This document shows, piece after piece, positions 40,861-50,840 of a stretch of DNA of 64,000 nt; position 1 is the first letter of the stretch; the number at the start of each line of letters is the position of its first letter. The translations under genes and the position numbers were made by a program. Origin of the DNA: an uncultured Chryseobacterium sp. (lineage in GTDB: Bacteria > Bacteroidota > Bacteroidia > Flavobacteriales > Weeksellaceae); assembly GCA_913778505.1 (NCBI GenBank), contig CAJYWD010000036.1, positions 248,001-312,000 of the forward strand, in the 5' to 3' direction. The notes under the pieces were generated by a model. That model saw only the letters and a program-made list of their open reading frames with translations. It was not told the DNA's origin and searched no databases.

Positions 40861-42432
40861 TTAAGGAAAAGTAACGCCGGAATAAGAATTTGGACTGACC
40901 ATAGGAAGGTTGGATTTGTACTTCATATTGATTGCTTTCAAAAATTCATTAGCCACAATAGCATATCCACGTCCTGTAAGGTGTACACCATCCAGGGAGA
41001 AAGCTCCGCCGGTCACGAATTTTGCGGAATAGCGCACGCCGTCCCACTGGATTCCTGATGCAGAGTTGAGTTCTGTCATTTTTGCATTAGCATCTACGAA
41101 GGCAAGCCCGTACGCGGAAGCTAAAGTAGCAATCTGAGAATTATACGCATCTATTGCACTCTTCACACTAGCTGCTTCATCTTTGGTCAATGAAAGCTGA
41201 TCTCCGATAGGATAAGAAGCGCCATAAACAAGCTCAGATGTGTCTGTAGCGGGTTTTCCCGTTGCTACATCTATACCAAGAAGGCTTGAGGCAGGAAGTA
41301 ATATTAAATCGTCAGCAGCAGACTGTCTTACCTGGCCGAATGCATTTCCTAGCATTGCTGCTTTAGTTGGAGGAACACCATTGGCGGTTAGTGCAGCGGT
41401 AATTTGTACAGATAAATTAGTTAACTTATTATCAACAATAAGTACAGGATTTTGACCTGCTTTTACGAGATTCAGTCTTGATCCTGCTCCTAAATAAGTT
41501 AGTGCATTTTTCATAGGTTCATACAGTGCAGCATTTAATGCCTGAGCCTTGGCGCTAGTCAAAGGAATGGCATTGTAAGGCACAGTCGTAAAATAAGGAA
41601 TAGAAGTAACATATGGTATATTAGCTATGATTCCTTTTGTGGTTCCTGATGCTTTAAGCGTTTCCAAAACAGTTTTGATAGAACCGGCTACAACCTGCGG
41701 GCTGGATATATCATTGGATTTATACGTAGATGGATCAACACTTGTCTGTACTGTTGCTGGAACATACGTAACTACATTATTAACATTGACAGTATTAGTT
41801 CCACCGTTGGTAGCATAGCTCAGAACGTCATTATTTCCAATCCAAAGTGAAAAAAATGTTGGTTTCTGAGCAGCAGCATCAGCAGCAACCGTGGATGTAT
41901 TGCTTGTAGAAAATCTTACGTAGTAAGGATTTGCCGTTCCTGCAAGAATACCATTTACATTTCCATATCCGGGAGCAATTAAATGAAATGATTTTGCGCC
42001 GGGAACACCCATATTATTAATTGTACCGGTTACTTTTTTTGTAACATCAGTTGTAGGAGTAGCTTGTACATTTTTAAGGACAGGAACTCCATTCGCAAAA
42101 CCAGATATGTATAATTTTGTGGCCAAAATTGGTGTAGTGCCAAGAACCATTCCTCCATTGTTATCTGCCATCAGAGGTTGCACGAATTCTCCTCCGCCCG
42201 CAAGCTTCATTTGTCCGGCTATTAAATTTGGATATGATTCTTTTTGACCGTCAACATAAAGTGCGTTATCTCTGTATCCTGATGTCAAAGAGTTTCCTAG
42301 CGCTATATACTTGGAAAAATCGGCTTCTCCGGAAGTCACAACTACATCTTCCGTACTGTTTTCAAAATCGGTTTGGCAGCTTACGGTAAAAAGCAAGGCA
42401 GCCGCAATGGTCGATATATATATTTTTTTCAT
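40861..42432 (-). CDS. SGNH/GDSL hydrolase lipoprotein
   Basis: The signal peptide ends in FTVSCQTD, a lipobox-like site with the Cys at residue 19, so the protein is membrane-anchored. The SGNH block I motif ALGNSLTSGY (catalytic Ser) is near residue 47. Block III LWIGNNDVLSY is near 190, and the Asp-His pair DGVHLTGRGYAIVANEF is near 490. Substrate is likely an ester in a lipid or glycan. At 523 residues it is larger than most SGNH esterases, with insertions between the blocks. It follows the FadL-type porin by 14 bases on the same strand, so the two may handle one lipid substrate. Confidence 0.9.
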   Translation of the reverse strand: MKKIYISTIAAALLFTVSCQTDFENSTEDVVVTSGEADFSKYIALGNSLTSGYRDNALYVDGQKESYPNLIAGQMKLAGGGEFVQPLMADNNGGMVLGTTPILATKLYISGFANGVPVLKNVQATPTTDVTKKVTGTINNMGVPGAKSFHLIAPGYGNVNGILAGTANPYYVRFSTSNTSTVAADAAAQKPTFFSLWIGNNDVLSYATNGGTNTVNVNNVVTYVPATVQTSVDPSTYKSNDISSPQVVAGSIKTVLETLKASGTTKGIIANIPYVTSIPYFTTVPYNAIPLTSAKAQALNAALYEPMKNALTYLGAGSRLNLVKAGQNPVLIVDNKLTNLSVQITAALTANGVPPTKAAMLGNAFGQVRQSAADDLILLPASSLLGIDVATGKPATDTSELVYGASYPIGDQLSLTKDEAASVKSAIDAYNSQIATLASAYGLAFVDANAKMTELNSASGIQWDGVRYSAKFVTGGAFSLDGVHLTGRGYAIVANEFLKAINMKYKSNLPMVSPNSYSGVTFP

Positions 42433-42446
42433 AATAGATTCAATTT

Positions 42447-43673
42447 TTAAAATGCGTTGTACGAAAGTCCAAGTCCGAAATAAAATACTTCTGCCTTTGC
42501 CTGTCCTGCAAAATTGATGTTAGTATTATTGAATGTTCTGCTTTTCGGCATTGCATAAGCACCGGACAGGTCTACACCTAATCGGTTGAATTTGAAACCT
42601 ACACCACCTGTGATCACATAGTTGTCAAAAGACGGCGTTTCCGGAATGAAATCCTTATCTGCATAGGGCGTCTCGTCGAAATACCAGCCTAATCTTCCGA
42701 AAATCATATCGTTGAAGGCATACTGTGTTCCTACACGTACGCTGGAAGTATTTCTAAAATTCTTAGGATTGACCAAAACTGTAGGGTCGTTTGGCTGATT
42801 TCCGGCAGCAACATTGTCGAAGTCCAAAGTCAGCTTGCTGTACCGTTCCCATCCGTGATAATTGTAGTCTGCAGAGACTAACCATTTCGGGGTGATTTTA
42901 TAAGTGACGCCTAAAGTGTATTCATCTACCAGAGGAAGCGTTGCCTTGAAGTTGTCTGAGCCGCCGTTGAAGTTTGAGAGAAGAGCACTTGGAACCATAA
43001 ATGTGGCCTTGCCTTCTTTGGCTTTCATGTCTACGGGAGAACGGTATGCCATACTCACATCCCATTTATCATCAGGCTGGAAGTAGAAACCAAATCCGAA
43101 TCCGTGTCCTGTAGCGGAATCGTCCAAGAGATTAAGTTGTCCGTTGTAAAGTGTTAAGGCTTTTGTCCAGTCCACCTTGCCTTTTGCATAGATGTAACTT
43201 GCTCCGAATGAAGCCCATGGTGCCAGCTTCACGGAAATCATCGGTTGGAAAAAGTAACTTTTCAGCTCCAGTCTCTGGACAATTTCGCGGCCTTCCCAGT
43301 CGCCAGGCCACTCTATAGTGCTGCCAAACGGCGTGGTAAAGCTGAAACCTAATGACAGATTGTCCAGCACTTTATAAGCTACTGCCGCATAGATCGGTGT
43401 TCCCAGCGGATTATCTGTTTCTGTCTGCTGAAGCGTGGTCGTATTCTGGTAAGTGATTTTATTTGAAACTCCGAAACCACCTGCCGCTACGCTCAGTTTA
43501 GAAGGAATGAAGGAAATACCTGCGGGATTGAAGAAAGCCACACTGGCATCTTCCGCATGGGCGCTGGTGTGTGCCATCGCCAGCTGCTTAACACCCTGAA
43601 GTGATACCCGGAAACCTCCCGCGTATGCCATAACGCCGGCTGCTAACGCCGTGGATATTAAAATTTTTCTCAT
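42447..43673 (-). CDS. FadL/OMPP1/TodX family outer membrane transporter
   Basis: FadL-type barrels carry hydrophobic substrates such as fatty acids or aromatics across the outer membrane. The signal peptide (KILISTALAAGVMAYAGG) is followed by GFRVSLQGVKQLAMAHTSAH and DASVAFFNPAGISFIPSK, the typical hatch motif with NPA. The C-terminus ends in an aromatic strand (FYFGLGLSYNAF). The 408-residue length is usual. It forms an operon with the SGNH lipoprotein. Confidence 0.92.
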   Translation of the reverse strand: MRKILISTALAAGVMAYAGGFRVSLQGVKQLAMAHTSAHAEDASVAFFNPAGISFIPSKLSVAAGGFGVSNKITYQNTTTLQQTETDNPLGTPIYAAVAYKVLDNLSLGFSFTTPFGSTIEWPGDWEGREIVQRLELKSYFFQPMISVKLAPWASFGASYIYAKGKVDWTKALTLYNGQLNLLDDSATGHGFGFGFYFQPDDKWDVSMAYRSPVDMKAKEGKATFMVPSALLSNFNGGSDNFKATLPLVDEYTLGVTYKITPKWLVSADYNYHGWERYSKLTLDFDNVAAGNQPNDPTVLVNPKNFRNTSSVRVGTQYAFNDMIFGRLGWYFDETPYADKDFIPETPSFDNYVITGGVGFKFNRLGVDLSGAYAMPKSRTFNNTNINFAGQAKAEVFYFGLGLSYNAF

Positions 43674-44049
43674 AAGATTATTATTATTGTTCCAAATTTA
43701 TAATTATTTTAATAACCTTGATAAAAATTATTAAAAAAAGTTAAACATTGCTATTCGGAGAATAACTGTTTGAAATACATGTCTGTCTAGTAATTTGAAA
43801 AACAGTGTTATATCAATTTTTTTTAAGTTCAAAATGGTTGGATTTAACATCAAACACAGCCGTAAAACATCCTTAAAATGTGTAGAATTGAGTTGATTAA
43901 ACGTTGCGTATTGTTCCTAATTGTTAATGAATCAGCAATGTGAAGTTAATGTTAACACGGAATTAACAAAAAACTGTTTTTAAAAAATATAATCCTGAGG
44001 CTTAAATAAAAATTATATTAACTTTGCACTTCATCATAAAAATATATAT
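43674..44049. other. Non-coding gap with divergent promoters (fadL and ricT)
   Basis: The 376 bases hold a minus-strand -7 box (TAAATTTG, plus strand 43693-43700) for the FadL gene and a plus-strand -7 box (TAACTTTG, 44019-44026) for ricT. The middle is AT-rich with no open frame, hairpin or repeat that I could support. Confidence 0.6.
44019..44026 (+). promoter_or_regulatory. -7 box of ricT
   Basis: TAACTTTG followed by CA, 23 bases before the ATG. Confidence 0.6.
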
Positions 44050-45462
44050 ATGAGTTGTGGATGCAAAACATCCGGCGATTCTTCCCATTCCTGCGGTACG
44101 AAGAGTGCCAATGGATGCAGTAGTGTAGATACCTGTGGTAATAGTTATAAATTAAGTGTTTTTGACTGGCTTTCGGAGGTTAATCCTTCCGGTTCTAAAA
44201 GCTCGGAATATGTAGAAGTGCGTTTCAAAAACGACCGTAAATTATATTATAAAAACGTCAATAATCTGCCGCTTCACATAGGGAGCATCATTGCTGTAGA
44301 ATCTAGCCCGGGTCACGATATCGGCGTAGTAAGCCTTTCCGGAGAACTGGTGAAAATCCAGATGAAAAAGAAAAATGTGCCTGTGGAGCACGCTGCCAAA
44401 GTTTACAGACTGGCCAATCAGAAAGATATTGAAACCTGGCAGGATCTCCGTAAAAAGGAAAACAATATTAAAGTAGAAGCACGGAAAATCGCTTACGGAC
44501 TACACCTCGAGATGAAAATCACGGATGTGGAATTTCAGGGTGATGGTTCCAAGATTACCTTTTACTACACCGCAGACAGCAGGGTAGATTTTCGCCAGCT
44601 TATCAAGGAATACGCAGGTGCGTTCCGTACCAAGATTGATATGAAGCAGATCGGATTTCGTCAGGAATCTGCGAAAGTAGGCGGCATCGGCTCTTGTGGC
44701 CGAGAACTGTGCTGTTCTACCTGGCTTACAGATTTTCGCTCTGTCAATACCAATGCTGCAAGATACCAGCAATTGAGCATCAATCCTCAGAAGTTGGCAG
44801 GACAATGTGGTAAGCTGAAGTGTTGTCTTAATTACGAGTTGGATAGCTATCTGGATGTTCTGAGGGATTTTCCATCGTCCAGCACTGTACTGCATACTGA
44901 AAAAGGAAAAGCATTTTGTATCAAAATTGACGTTTTCAAAAAGAAGATGTGGTTTGCTTATGTAGAGAACTCAATGGCTTGGTACGATCTGGATATCTTT
45001 GAGGTCAAAAAATTAATTGCTATCAACAAAAAAGGTGATAAAGCACCTGCTTTGGAGGAGTTGCGAGTGGTTGAAAATAAGCTCGTTACCTCCGATCTGA
45101 TTCAGGAGAATAGCGTAGACCGTTTCGAGAAGAAAAACAGGCGACCAAAATCCAACAAAGACCGTAACCGCGAGCGCGGACCGAGATCAAATGATGACAA
45201 AGGTCCGAGCGACAATAGGAATGGTCAGCAAAAATCGCAAAATAACCGTCCGCAGAAACAGCACCAGAACAGAAACCAATCCGGCGAGCAGAAGCCTGCA
45301 CAGAACAATCATACAGCTGTAAAAGCGGAAGACAATGCAAAGCAGAATCCCAATGCCAATCAGAATGTGAATACGAATCCGAAAACGGAAAATAAAAATC
45401 ATAAAAAACCGTTCAAGAAAGCGAAAAAGAAAATGCCGCCAAAAAATGAAGGGAATGCTTAG
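44050..45462 (+). CDS. ricT: RicT/YaaT (PSP1 domain) protein
   Basis: In Bacillus RicT is part of the Ric complex that affects RNA processing and carries Fe-S clusters. The PSP1 domain spans about residues 55-290, with the cysteine-rich core GIGSCGRELCCSTWL and CGKLKCCLNYE. There is also a Cys-rich N-terminus (MSCGCKTSGDSSHSCG). After about residue 370 comes a long, disordered Asn/Gln/Lys-rich tail not found in Bacillus. It overlaps gldH by 17 bases, as in many Bacteroidetes, where the pair is conserved. Confidence 0.92.
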   Translation: MSCGCKTSGDSSHSCGTKSANGCSSVDTCGNSYKLSVFDWLSEVNPSGSKSSEYVEVRFKNDRKLYYKNVNNLPLHIGSIIAVESSPGHDIGVVSLSGELVKIQMKKKNVPVEHAAKVYRLANQKDIETWQDLRKKENNIKVEARKIAYGLHLEMKITDVEFQGDGSKITFYYTADSRVDFRQLIKEYAGAFRTKIDMKQIGFRQESAKVGGIGSCGRELCCSTWLTDFRSVNTNAARYQQLSINPQKLAGQCGKLKCCLNYELDSYLDVLRDFPSSSTVLHTEKGKAFCIKIDVFKKKMWFAYVENSMAWYDLDIFEVKKLIAINKKGDKAPALEELRVVENKLVTSDLIQENSVDRFEKKNRRPKSNKDRNRERGPRSNDDKGPSDNRNGQQKSQNNRPQKQHQNRNQSGEQKPAQNNHTAVKAEDNAKQNPNANQNVNTNPKTENKNHKKPFKKAKKKMPPKNEGNA

Positions 45463-45916
45463 AATAATTGCTTTTTGCATCATTTTTCTCTCTGTGGCCT
45501 CTTGCAAAGATGCGAATGAAACGATTGTCATGAATGATGTAAACAGCCAGTGGGATAAGAGAAAAAGTCAGGATTTTCAGTTCGATGTCAGCGATGCGCA
45601 GAGTCCTAAAAATCTGATTTTCGTGGTGAGGAACAATAACGACTATCCGTACAGCAACATCCGTCTGATCACAAGATTGGAGCATAACAAAAAAGTGATC
45701 GCCACAGATACGCTGAATTATGTTCTCGCAAAACCGAACGGCGAGTGGCTGGGAACAGGATTTGGCGAAACCAAGGAAACATTATTCCAATACAAGCTGA
45801 ATTACAAGTTTCCGCAGAACGGAACTTATTCCGTGAAGGTTATCCAGGCTATGCGCCGTAATGTGCTGCCGGGGATCGAAGATTTAGGAATCAAAATTCA
45901 AAATGTAAAGCCTTAA
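45446..45916 (+). CDS. gldH: Gliding motility lipoprotein GldH
   Basis: GldH is a lipoprotein needed for gliding motility in Flavobacterium and widely conserved in the phylum even in non-gliding species. The signal peptide ends at the lipobox SVASC with the Cys near residue 20. The mature part includes WDKRKSQDFQFD and VRNNNDYPYSNIRLITRLEH, typical of GldH. The start could also be the ATG at 45455. It sits directly after ricT and before the penicillin-binding protein. Confidence 0.92.
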   Translation: MKGMLRIIAFCIIFLSVASCKDANETIVMNDVNSQWDKRKSQDFQFDVSDAQSPKNLIFVVRNNNDYPYSNIRLITRLEHNKKVIATDTLNYVLAKPNGEWLGTGFGETKETLFQYKLNYKFPQNGTYSVKVIQAMRRNVLPGIEDLGIKIQNVKP

Positions 45917-45923
45917 TTCATCA

Positions 45924-48281
45924 ATGGAAAATAAAAAACCTGAAAATAAAACCTTTCCGCTTCCGAAAAAGAAGAAGCCTAACTCCAACATCAAGAAATG
46001 GATCAAGATCGTTTGGGTGGGATTTATCGCTGTGGTATTGGGAATTTCTGCCCTGTTTTTTGCAGTTTCTCAAGGCTTTTTAGGCGATATGCCGGACGTG
46101 AAAGAACTGGAAAATCCGGATATATTTGTAGCATCGGAGATTTACTCTTCGGACAACGTGCTGCTGGGAAAATTTGAAAAAGAAAAAACCAAACCGGTTA
46201 AGTACAGCCAGTTGCCTCCATATCTTGTTTATGCCTTGCAAGCCAAGGAAGATGAGCGTTTTAAGGAACATTCCGGCATCGATCTGAAATCCATTGCCAG
46301 AGCCGTATTTTTCCGTGGCGAGAGAGGAGGCGGTTCTACCATTACACAGCAGCTTGCCAAATTGTTATTTACAGGTCAGGCTTCTCAGAACAAAATTCAA
46401 AGAGCATTTCAAAAGCTTAAGGAATGGAGCGTGGCAGTCAGCCTGGAGAAACGATATACCAAAGAGGAAATCATTACACTCTATTTCAATAAGTTTGATT
46501 TCCTGTTCAATGCCAAAGGTGTGGAAATGGCTTCCAGGGTTTACTTCAATAAATCTACTAACCAACTAACATTGCCGGAAGCTGCGACTTTTGTGGCAAT
46601 GCTGGAGAATCCAAGAAAAAATAATCCATACAGATATCCGGAAAAAGCCAAACTAAGAAGAGATGTTGTATTGAAGCAAATGCTGGATACAGGCTATATC
46701 GATAATTCAACTTATGATAAAGCTGTTGCAACACCTGTTACTGTAGATTATCACGAGGTAAAAACGGTTGAGGAAGGTTATTCTGCATACTATAAATTCT
46801 ATCTCAGAAAAGAGATTCAGCAATATCTGGATGCATACGAAAAGGAGACCGGAAAGGAACTGAACTTATACAAAAATGGTCTCAAAATCTATGTAACCCT
46901 GGATTCCAGAATGCAGAAATATGCTGAGGAGGCAATCAAAGAGCATTTGACCAATCTTCAAAGGAACTTCGACAATGAGATGAAGCGTAATCCTAACCGT
47001 CCTTACTATAACCTTAACAAGGCACAAATCAACTCGCTGATGATGTCGGCAGTGAAGAGAACAGGACGTTACAAGCAGCTAAAAGCCGAAGGAATGCCGG
47101 AAGATTCTATCCTGATGGAATTCCACGAACCGGTGAAAACCACACGATTCACTTGGCAAGGCGAGGAAGAGGTAGAGATGTCACCTTGGGATTCTATACG
47201 CTACCATAAGCAGATTGCACAGGCCGGACTGATGTCTATGGAGCCGGCAACAGGCGATATCAAAGCCTGGGTGGGCGGTATCAACTGGCAGCATTTCCAG
47301 TACGACCATGTGAAGCAGGGGAAACGTCAGGTAGGTTCTACCTTTAAGCCATTTGTTTACGCAACAGCGATTATGCATCTTGGGATGACGCCGTGTTCCA
47401 CAGTTTCCAACGCGCCTTACGCTAAAGGAAGCTGGTACGTGAAAGGCGGTGGCGGCAGCGTCACCATCAAAGAAGGTATTGCCAAGTCACTCAACCCAGT
47501 TGCCATCCGACTGGCTGAGAAAGTAGGAACACAGAATGTCATTCAGCTGGCAAGAGATCTTGGCGTTACAGACCATATCGACTCAGAATTGCCAATGGCA
47601 CTGGGAACTTCGGATATCACGATTTATGAAATGCTTGGCGCTTACAGTACGTTTGCTAACTTCGGAAATTATACCAAACCGGAAATGATCTGGAGAATTG
47701 AGGATGCCAACGGACGCGTGATTAAGGAAGTAAAACCAGTGGTGAAGGAAGTGATGAACGAAATGTATGCTTACACAATGATTGACCTGATGAAAGGTGT
47801 GGCGGAATTTGGTACGGCATCCGGAGAACTAAGAAGACAAGGCATCCCGGCTGGCGTAGAGATTGCGGGTAAAACCGGGACGACACAGAAAAACTCGGAT
47901 GGTTGGTTTATGGGAATTGTTCCTAAATTGGCAACTGGTGTTTGGGTAGGCTGGGAAGATCGTGCTACGCACTTCTGGAGCACAGGTGAAGGTCAGGGTG
48001 CGAAGATGGGACTTCCGATCTGGGCCATTTATATGAAAAAAGTTTTTGCAGATAAAGCGCTCAATATCAAGCCCGAAGATAAGTTTGTCAAACCAACCAA
48101 CTGGACAGGAAGCTGTTCCGACCTTACAAGTCTCCGTGGTGGCTACGGAGATGACGGCGGACTTCAGACCATTGACGAACTGAAAAATCCGACCCGAGTA
48201 ATTCCGGATAAGCCTGCTAAGAAGGAAGAGCATACCAATGAAGCGATTAACTCTTCCGATGATATAGATTTTAACAAATAA
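45924..48281 (+). CDS. Class A penicillin-binding protein 1A
   Basis: A bifunctional peptidoglycan glycosyltransferase and transpeptidase. One membrane segment lies at about residues 27-48. The GT51 domain carries EDERFKEHSGID and GGGSTITQQLAKLL (residues about 113-150). The transpeptidase motifs are STFKPF (catalytic Ser of SxxK) near 473, SLN near 524 and KTGTT near 651. The length of 785 residues fits PBP1A (ponA/mrcA type). It is likely in an operon with ricT and gldH, ending at the terminator at 48288. Confidence 0.96.
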   Translation: MENKKPENKTFPLPKKKKPNSNIKKWIKIVWVGFIAVVLGISALFFAVSQGFLGDMPDVKELENPDIFVASEIYSSDNVLLGKFEKEKTKPVKYSQLPPYLVYALQAKEDERFKEHSGIDLKSIARAVFFRGERGGGSTITQQLAKLLFTGQASQNKIQRAFQKLKEWSVAVSLEKRYTKEEIITLYFNKFDFLFNAKGVEMASRVYFNKSTNQLTLPEAATFVAMLENPRKNNPYRYPEKAKLRRDVVLKQMLDTGYIDNSTYDKAVATPVTVDYHEVKTVEEGYSAYYKFYLRKEIQQYLDAYEKETGKELNLYKNGLKIYVTLDSRMQKYAEEAIKEHLTNLQRNFDNEMKRNPNRPYYNLNKAQINSLMMSAVKRTGRYKQLKAEGMPEDSILMEFHEPVKTTRFTWQGEEEVEMSPWDSIRYHKQIAQAGLMSMEPATGDIKAWVGGINWQHFQYDHVKQGKRQVGSTFKPFVYATAIMHLGMTPCSTVSNAPYAKGSWYVKGGGGSVTIKEGIAKSLNPVAIRLAEKVGTQNVIQLARDLGVTDHIDSELPMALGTSDITIYEMLGAYSTFANFGNYTKPEMIWRIEDANGRVIKEVKPVVKEVMNEMYAYTMIDLMKGVAEFGTASGELRRQGIPAGVEIAGKTGTTQKNSDGWFMGIVPKLATGVWVGWEDRATHFWSTGEGQGAKMGLPIWAIYMKKVFADKALNIKPEDKFVKPTNWTGSCSDLTSLRGGYGDDGGLQTIDELKNPTRVIPDKPAKKEEHTNEAINSSDDIDFNK

Positions 48282-48287
48282 ACTAAT

Positions 48288-48313
48288 TCCCGTCCCAGAA
48301 AGACGGGATTTTT
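48288..48313 (+). terminator. Terminator after the PBP gene
   Basis: TCCCGTC pairs with GACGGGA around a 7-base loop, followed by TTTTT. It ends just 4 bases before the selO start. Confidence 0.85.
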
Positions 48314-48317
48314 AATA

Positions 48318-49853
48318 ATGAACATCAAAAATATTACCCAAAATTTCACGCGCATTTTCTCAGGCGATTTCTCCGGGAATCTGATGCAGAGACAGACGCC
48401 AGACGTGCTTTTTTGTTCGGTAAAACCGGTCAGTTTGGATGACGCCAAGCTGATAGACTTCAATGAAGATTTATCAGTGGAAATTGGTTTAGGGATATTA
48501 GAAAATGATGCGAATTTCTTAGCTGCTCAGAATCTTGCGGATAATGTTAAGACCTATGCAACGGCCTATGCCGGACATCAGTTCGGAAACTGGGCCGGAC
48601 AGTTGGGCGACGGAAGAGCCATTTTTGCCGGAGAGATTTTTAACAATGGAAAGCAGACTGAAATCCAATGGAAAGGTGCAGGTGCCACGCCATATTCCAG
48701 ACACGCTGATGGAAGAGCCGTTTTGAGGTCTTCAATCCGGGAGTATCTGATGAGCGAGGCGATGTTTCATGTTGGCGTTCCTACAACAAGAGCTTTGAGC
48801 CTTTCGAAAACAGGAGAAGATGTCATCAGAGATATCCAGTATTCAGGAAATCCACAAAAAGAGCAAGGCGCAGTTGTTTTAAGAACTGCTGAATCATTTC
48901 TACGTTTTGGACATTTTGAATTGCTATCGGCAAGAAATCAACCTGATTTGCTGAAAAAATTGGCGGATTACACGATTGAACATTTTTATCCCGAAATTAA
49001 TTCAGAAAGTAATCCCAATAGATATATCGATTGGTTTAAAGCAATTTGTGACAGAACTCTGAAAATGATAATCGACTGGTATCGAGTCGGCTTTGTCCAC
49101 GGCGTGATGAATACCGATAATATGTCGATTCTAGGGTTGACAATCGATTATGGTCCGTTTTCTATGATGGATGGCTATGATTTGGATTTTACGCCCAATA
49201 CTACGGATTTACCGGGAAAACGATACGCTTTCGGAAAACAAGGACAGATTTCGCATTGGAATTTGGCAACTTTGGCGAACGCCATTTTTCCATTGATTAA
49301 TGATGGCGAAGCTTTAGAAAAAATTCTGAATAATTATGGAAGACAATTCTGGGCAGAACACGACGAAATGTTGGCAAGGAAGTTCGGGTTTGATAAAGTT
49401 TTGCCTGAGGATGAGCGGTTTTTCACCCAATGGCAACAGATGATGCAGGATTTGAATTTGGATTATACCTTATTTTTCCAAAGTCTTGAGAAGCCAATTT
49501 CAGAAATTAAAATAGATGATTTTTCCAATTCTTTTTATCATATTCTGAATGAAAATGAGTTGAAAAAACTTTCTTATTTCATAGAGAAATATCAGGAAAG
49601 AAAACTCAGAAATAAAATCTCGGAAACCGAATCTCTGGCAATGATGTCCAAAACAAATCCGAAATTTATCCTGAGAAATTATCTGCTATTCGAAGCGATT
49701 CAGGATGCAGAAAAAGGTAATTATGAACTATTTTTCAAGCTGAAAGAAGCCCTGCAAAACCCTTATGAAAACCGCTTCCCGGAGTTCAATCAGAAACGTC
49801 CTTCAAAATATGATAATCAGACAGGTTGTAGTCAGTTATCTTGTAGTTCTTAA
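48318..49853 (+). CDS. selO: Protein adenylyltransferase SelO (YdiU family)
   Basis: SelO is a pseudokinase-fold enzyme that transfers AMP to Ser, Thr or Tyr residues, linked to redox stress. Typical motifs are AGHQFGNWAGQLGDGRA near residue 80, GAGATPYSRHADGRAVLRSS near 115, and FVHGVMNTDNMSILGLTIDY with DYGPFSMMDGY near 255. The C-terminus ends CSQLSCSS, with the Cys residues found at the end of the family. The length of 511 residues is normal. In the family the catalytic activity is on mitochondrial or stress proteins; the local target is unknown. Confidence 0.95.
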   Translation: MNIKNITQNFTRIFSGDFSGNLMQRQTPDVLFCSVKPVSLDDAKLIDFNEDLSVEIGLGILENDANFLAAQNLADNVKTYATAYAGHQFGNWAGQLGDGRAIFAGEIFNNGKQTEIQWKGAGATPYSRHADGRAVLRSSIREYLMSEAMFHVGVPTTRALSLSKTGEDVIRDIQYSGNPQKEQGAVVLRTAESFLRFGHFELLSARNQPDLLKKLADYTIEHFYPEINSESNPNRYIDWFKAICDRTLKMIIDWYRVGFVHGVMNTDNMSILGLTIDYGPFSMMDGYDLDFTPNTTDLPGKRYAFGKQGQISHWNLATLANAIFPLINDGEALEKILNNYGRQFWAEHDEMLARKFGFDKVLPEDERFFTQWQQMMQDLNLDYTLFFQSLEKPISEIKIDDFSNSFYHILNENELKKLSYFIEKYQERKLRNKISETESLAMMSKTNPKFILRNYLLFEAIQDAEKGNYELFFKLKEALQNPYENRFPEFNQKRPSKYDNQTGCSQLSCSS

Positions 49854-49927
49854 ATTATTTTGTAAATATTAATATATGCTCCGCTCTTAATTTTGAAATG
49901 TATAATTTTGCCAAAATTAATAATTCA

Positions 49928-50749
49928 ATGAAAAAAAATCTTTTTTTATCTTCTTTAATCTTTTTGAGTTTATCTTGTAGTTCAACGGATGTTGAAGACG
50001 GAGGAACTGATCCACAATATCCATTTTTAGTAACTAAAGCGATAGTTGATGGTGATGTTTATACAATCAAATATGATGGTGTTAAAATTTTGGAACAATC
50101 AAATGCCGACGGTTCAAACAAATTTGTTTATACCTATACAGGCAATGTTATAACTCAGATTAAAGATTACTACAATGGTTCTCTTAATAGCACAACTGAT
50201 TTTACTTATGACAATGATAAATTGATAAATGTAAAAGTAGTTAGTATTACTTCTGGCAGTAATACGACAAGTATAAAGACATTGACTTACAGTTATCCAA
50301 ACTCTACAACTATAAACTGTACTCAGATTCGAAATTATACATTGGCAGGTAATTTACAGACGGATAAATCAGAGATAGTTTATACAGTAAAAGATGGAGA
50401 TGTTATTTCTTCTAAAGAAAAATATTATCATAATAATGTTTTAGCTGGAAATATTACGGAAACTTATACTTATGATGATAAAAATAATCCGTATAAAAAT
50501 GTTAAAGGTTTCGATAAAATAGAGCTTTATAATCCTTGGGCATCCAATGATAATTTATCGGGGAAAAAGAATCTTGTACTTTTTACGAATTCAAATACTC
50601 CGACAAGTTCTGCGATTTCCAATTATAAGTTAGTATATATAACCTCTTACAACACTGCAAATTATCCTAATCAGATTACGGAAACCCAGTATAATAGTAG
50701 TAATCAGGTGAGCAGTAGCCAGACTACAATTTACACATATAATCAATAA
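49928..50749 (+). CDS. Lipoprotein with YD-like beta repeats
   Basis: The frame is open from 49898, but the ATG at 49928 starts the signal peptide MKKNLFLSSLIFLSLSCSS, with the lipobox Cys at about residue 17. The mature part of about 255 residues is rich in Thr, Ser, Tyr and Asn with repeated short motifs such as YTYTGNVITQIKDYYNG and FTYDNDKLINV, like the DUF4595 or RHS/YD-type strands of Bacteroidetes lipoproteins. It is probably surface-exposed. A terminator follows. Function unknown. Confidence 0.8.
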   Translation: MKKNLFLSSLIFLSLSCSSTDVEDGGTDPQYPFLVTKAIVDGDVYTIKYDGVKILEQSNADGSNKFVYTYTGNVITQIKDYYNGSLNSTTDFTYDNDKLINVKVVSITSGSNTTSIKTLTYSYPNSTTINCTQIRNYTLAGNLQTDKSEIVYTVKDGDVISSKEKYYHNNVLAGNITETYTYDDKNNPYKNVKGFDKIELYNPWASNDNLSGKKNLVLFTNSNTPTSSAISNYKLVYITSYNTANYPNQITETQYNSSNQVSSSQTTIYTYNQ

Positions 50750-50767
50750 GGAAAATAATATATAGTT

Positions 50768-50799
50768 AAAGTCACGGATTTATGATTCGTGACTTTTTT
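50768..50799 (+). terminator. Terminator after the lipoprotein gene
   Basis: AAAGTCACG pairs with CGTGACTTT, followed by T residues. The last TTG of this T run also serves as the likely -33 box of the next gene. Confidence 0.85.
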
Positions 50800-50825
50800 G
50801 TATAAATATGGTTTTTCTATTTTTG
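50798..50825 (+). promoter_or_regulatory. Promoter of the 50841 membrane protein gene
   Basis: -33 TTG (50798-50800), 17-base spacer, -7 TATTTTTG (50818-50825). The in-frame ATG at 50808 lies within the promoter spacer and cannot be on the transcript. Confidence 0.62.
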
Positions 50826-50840
50826 CAAAAAAATTCCGGA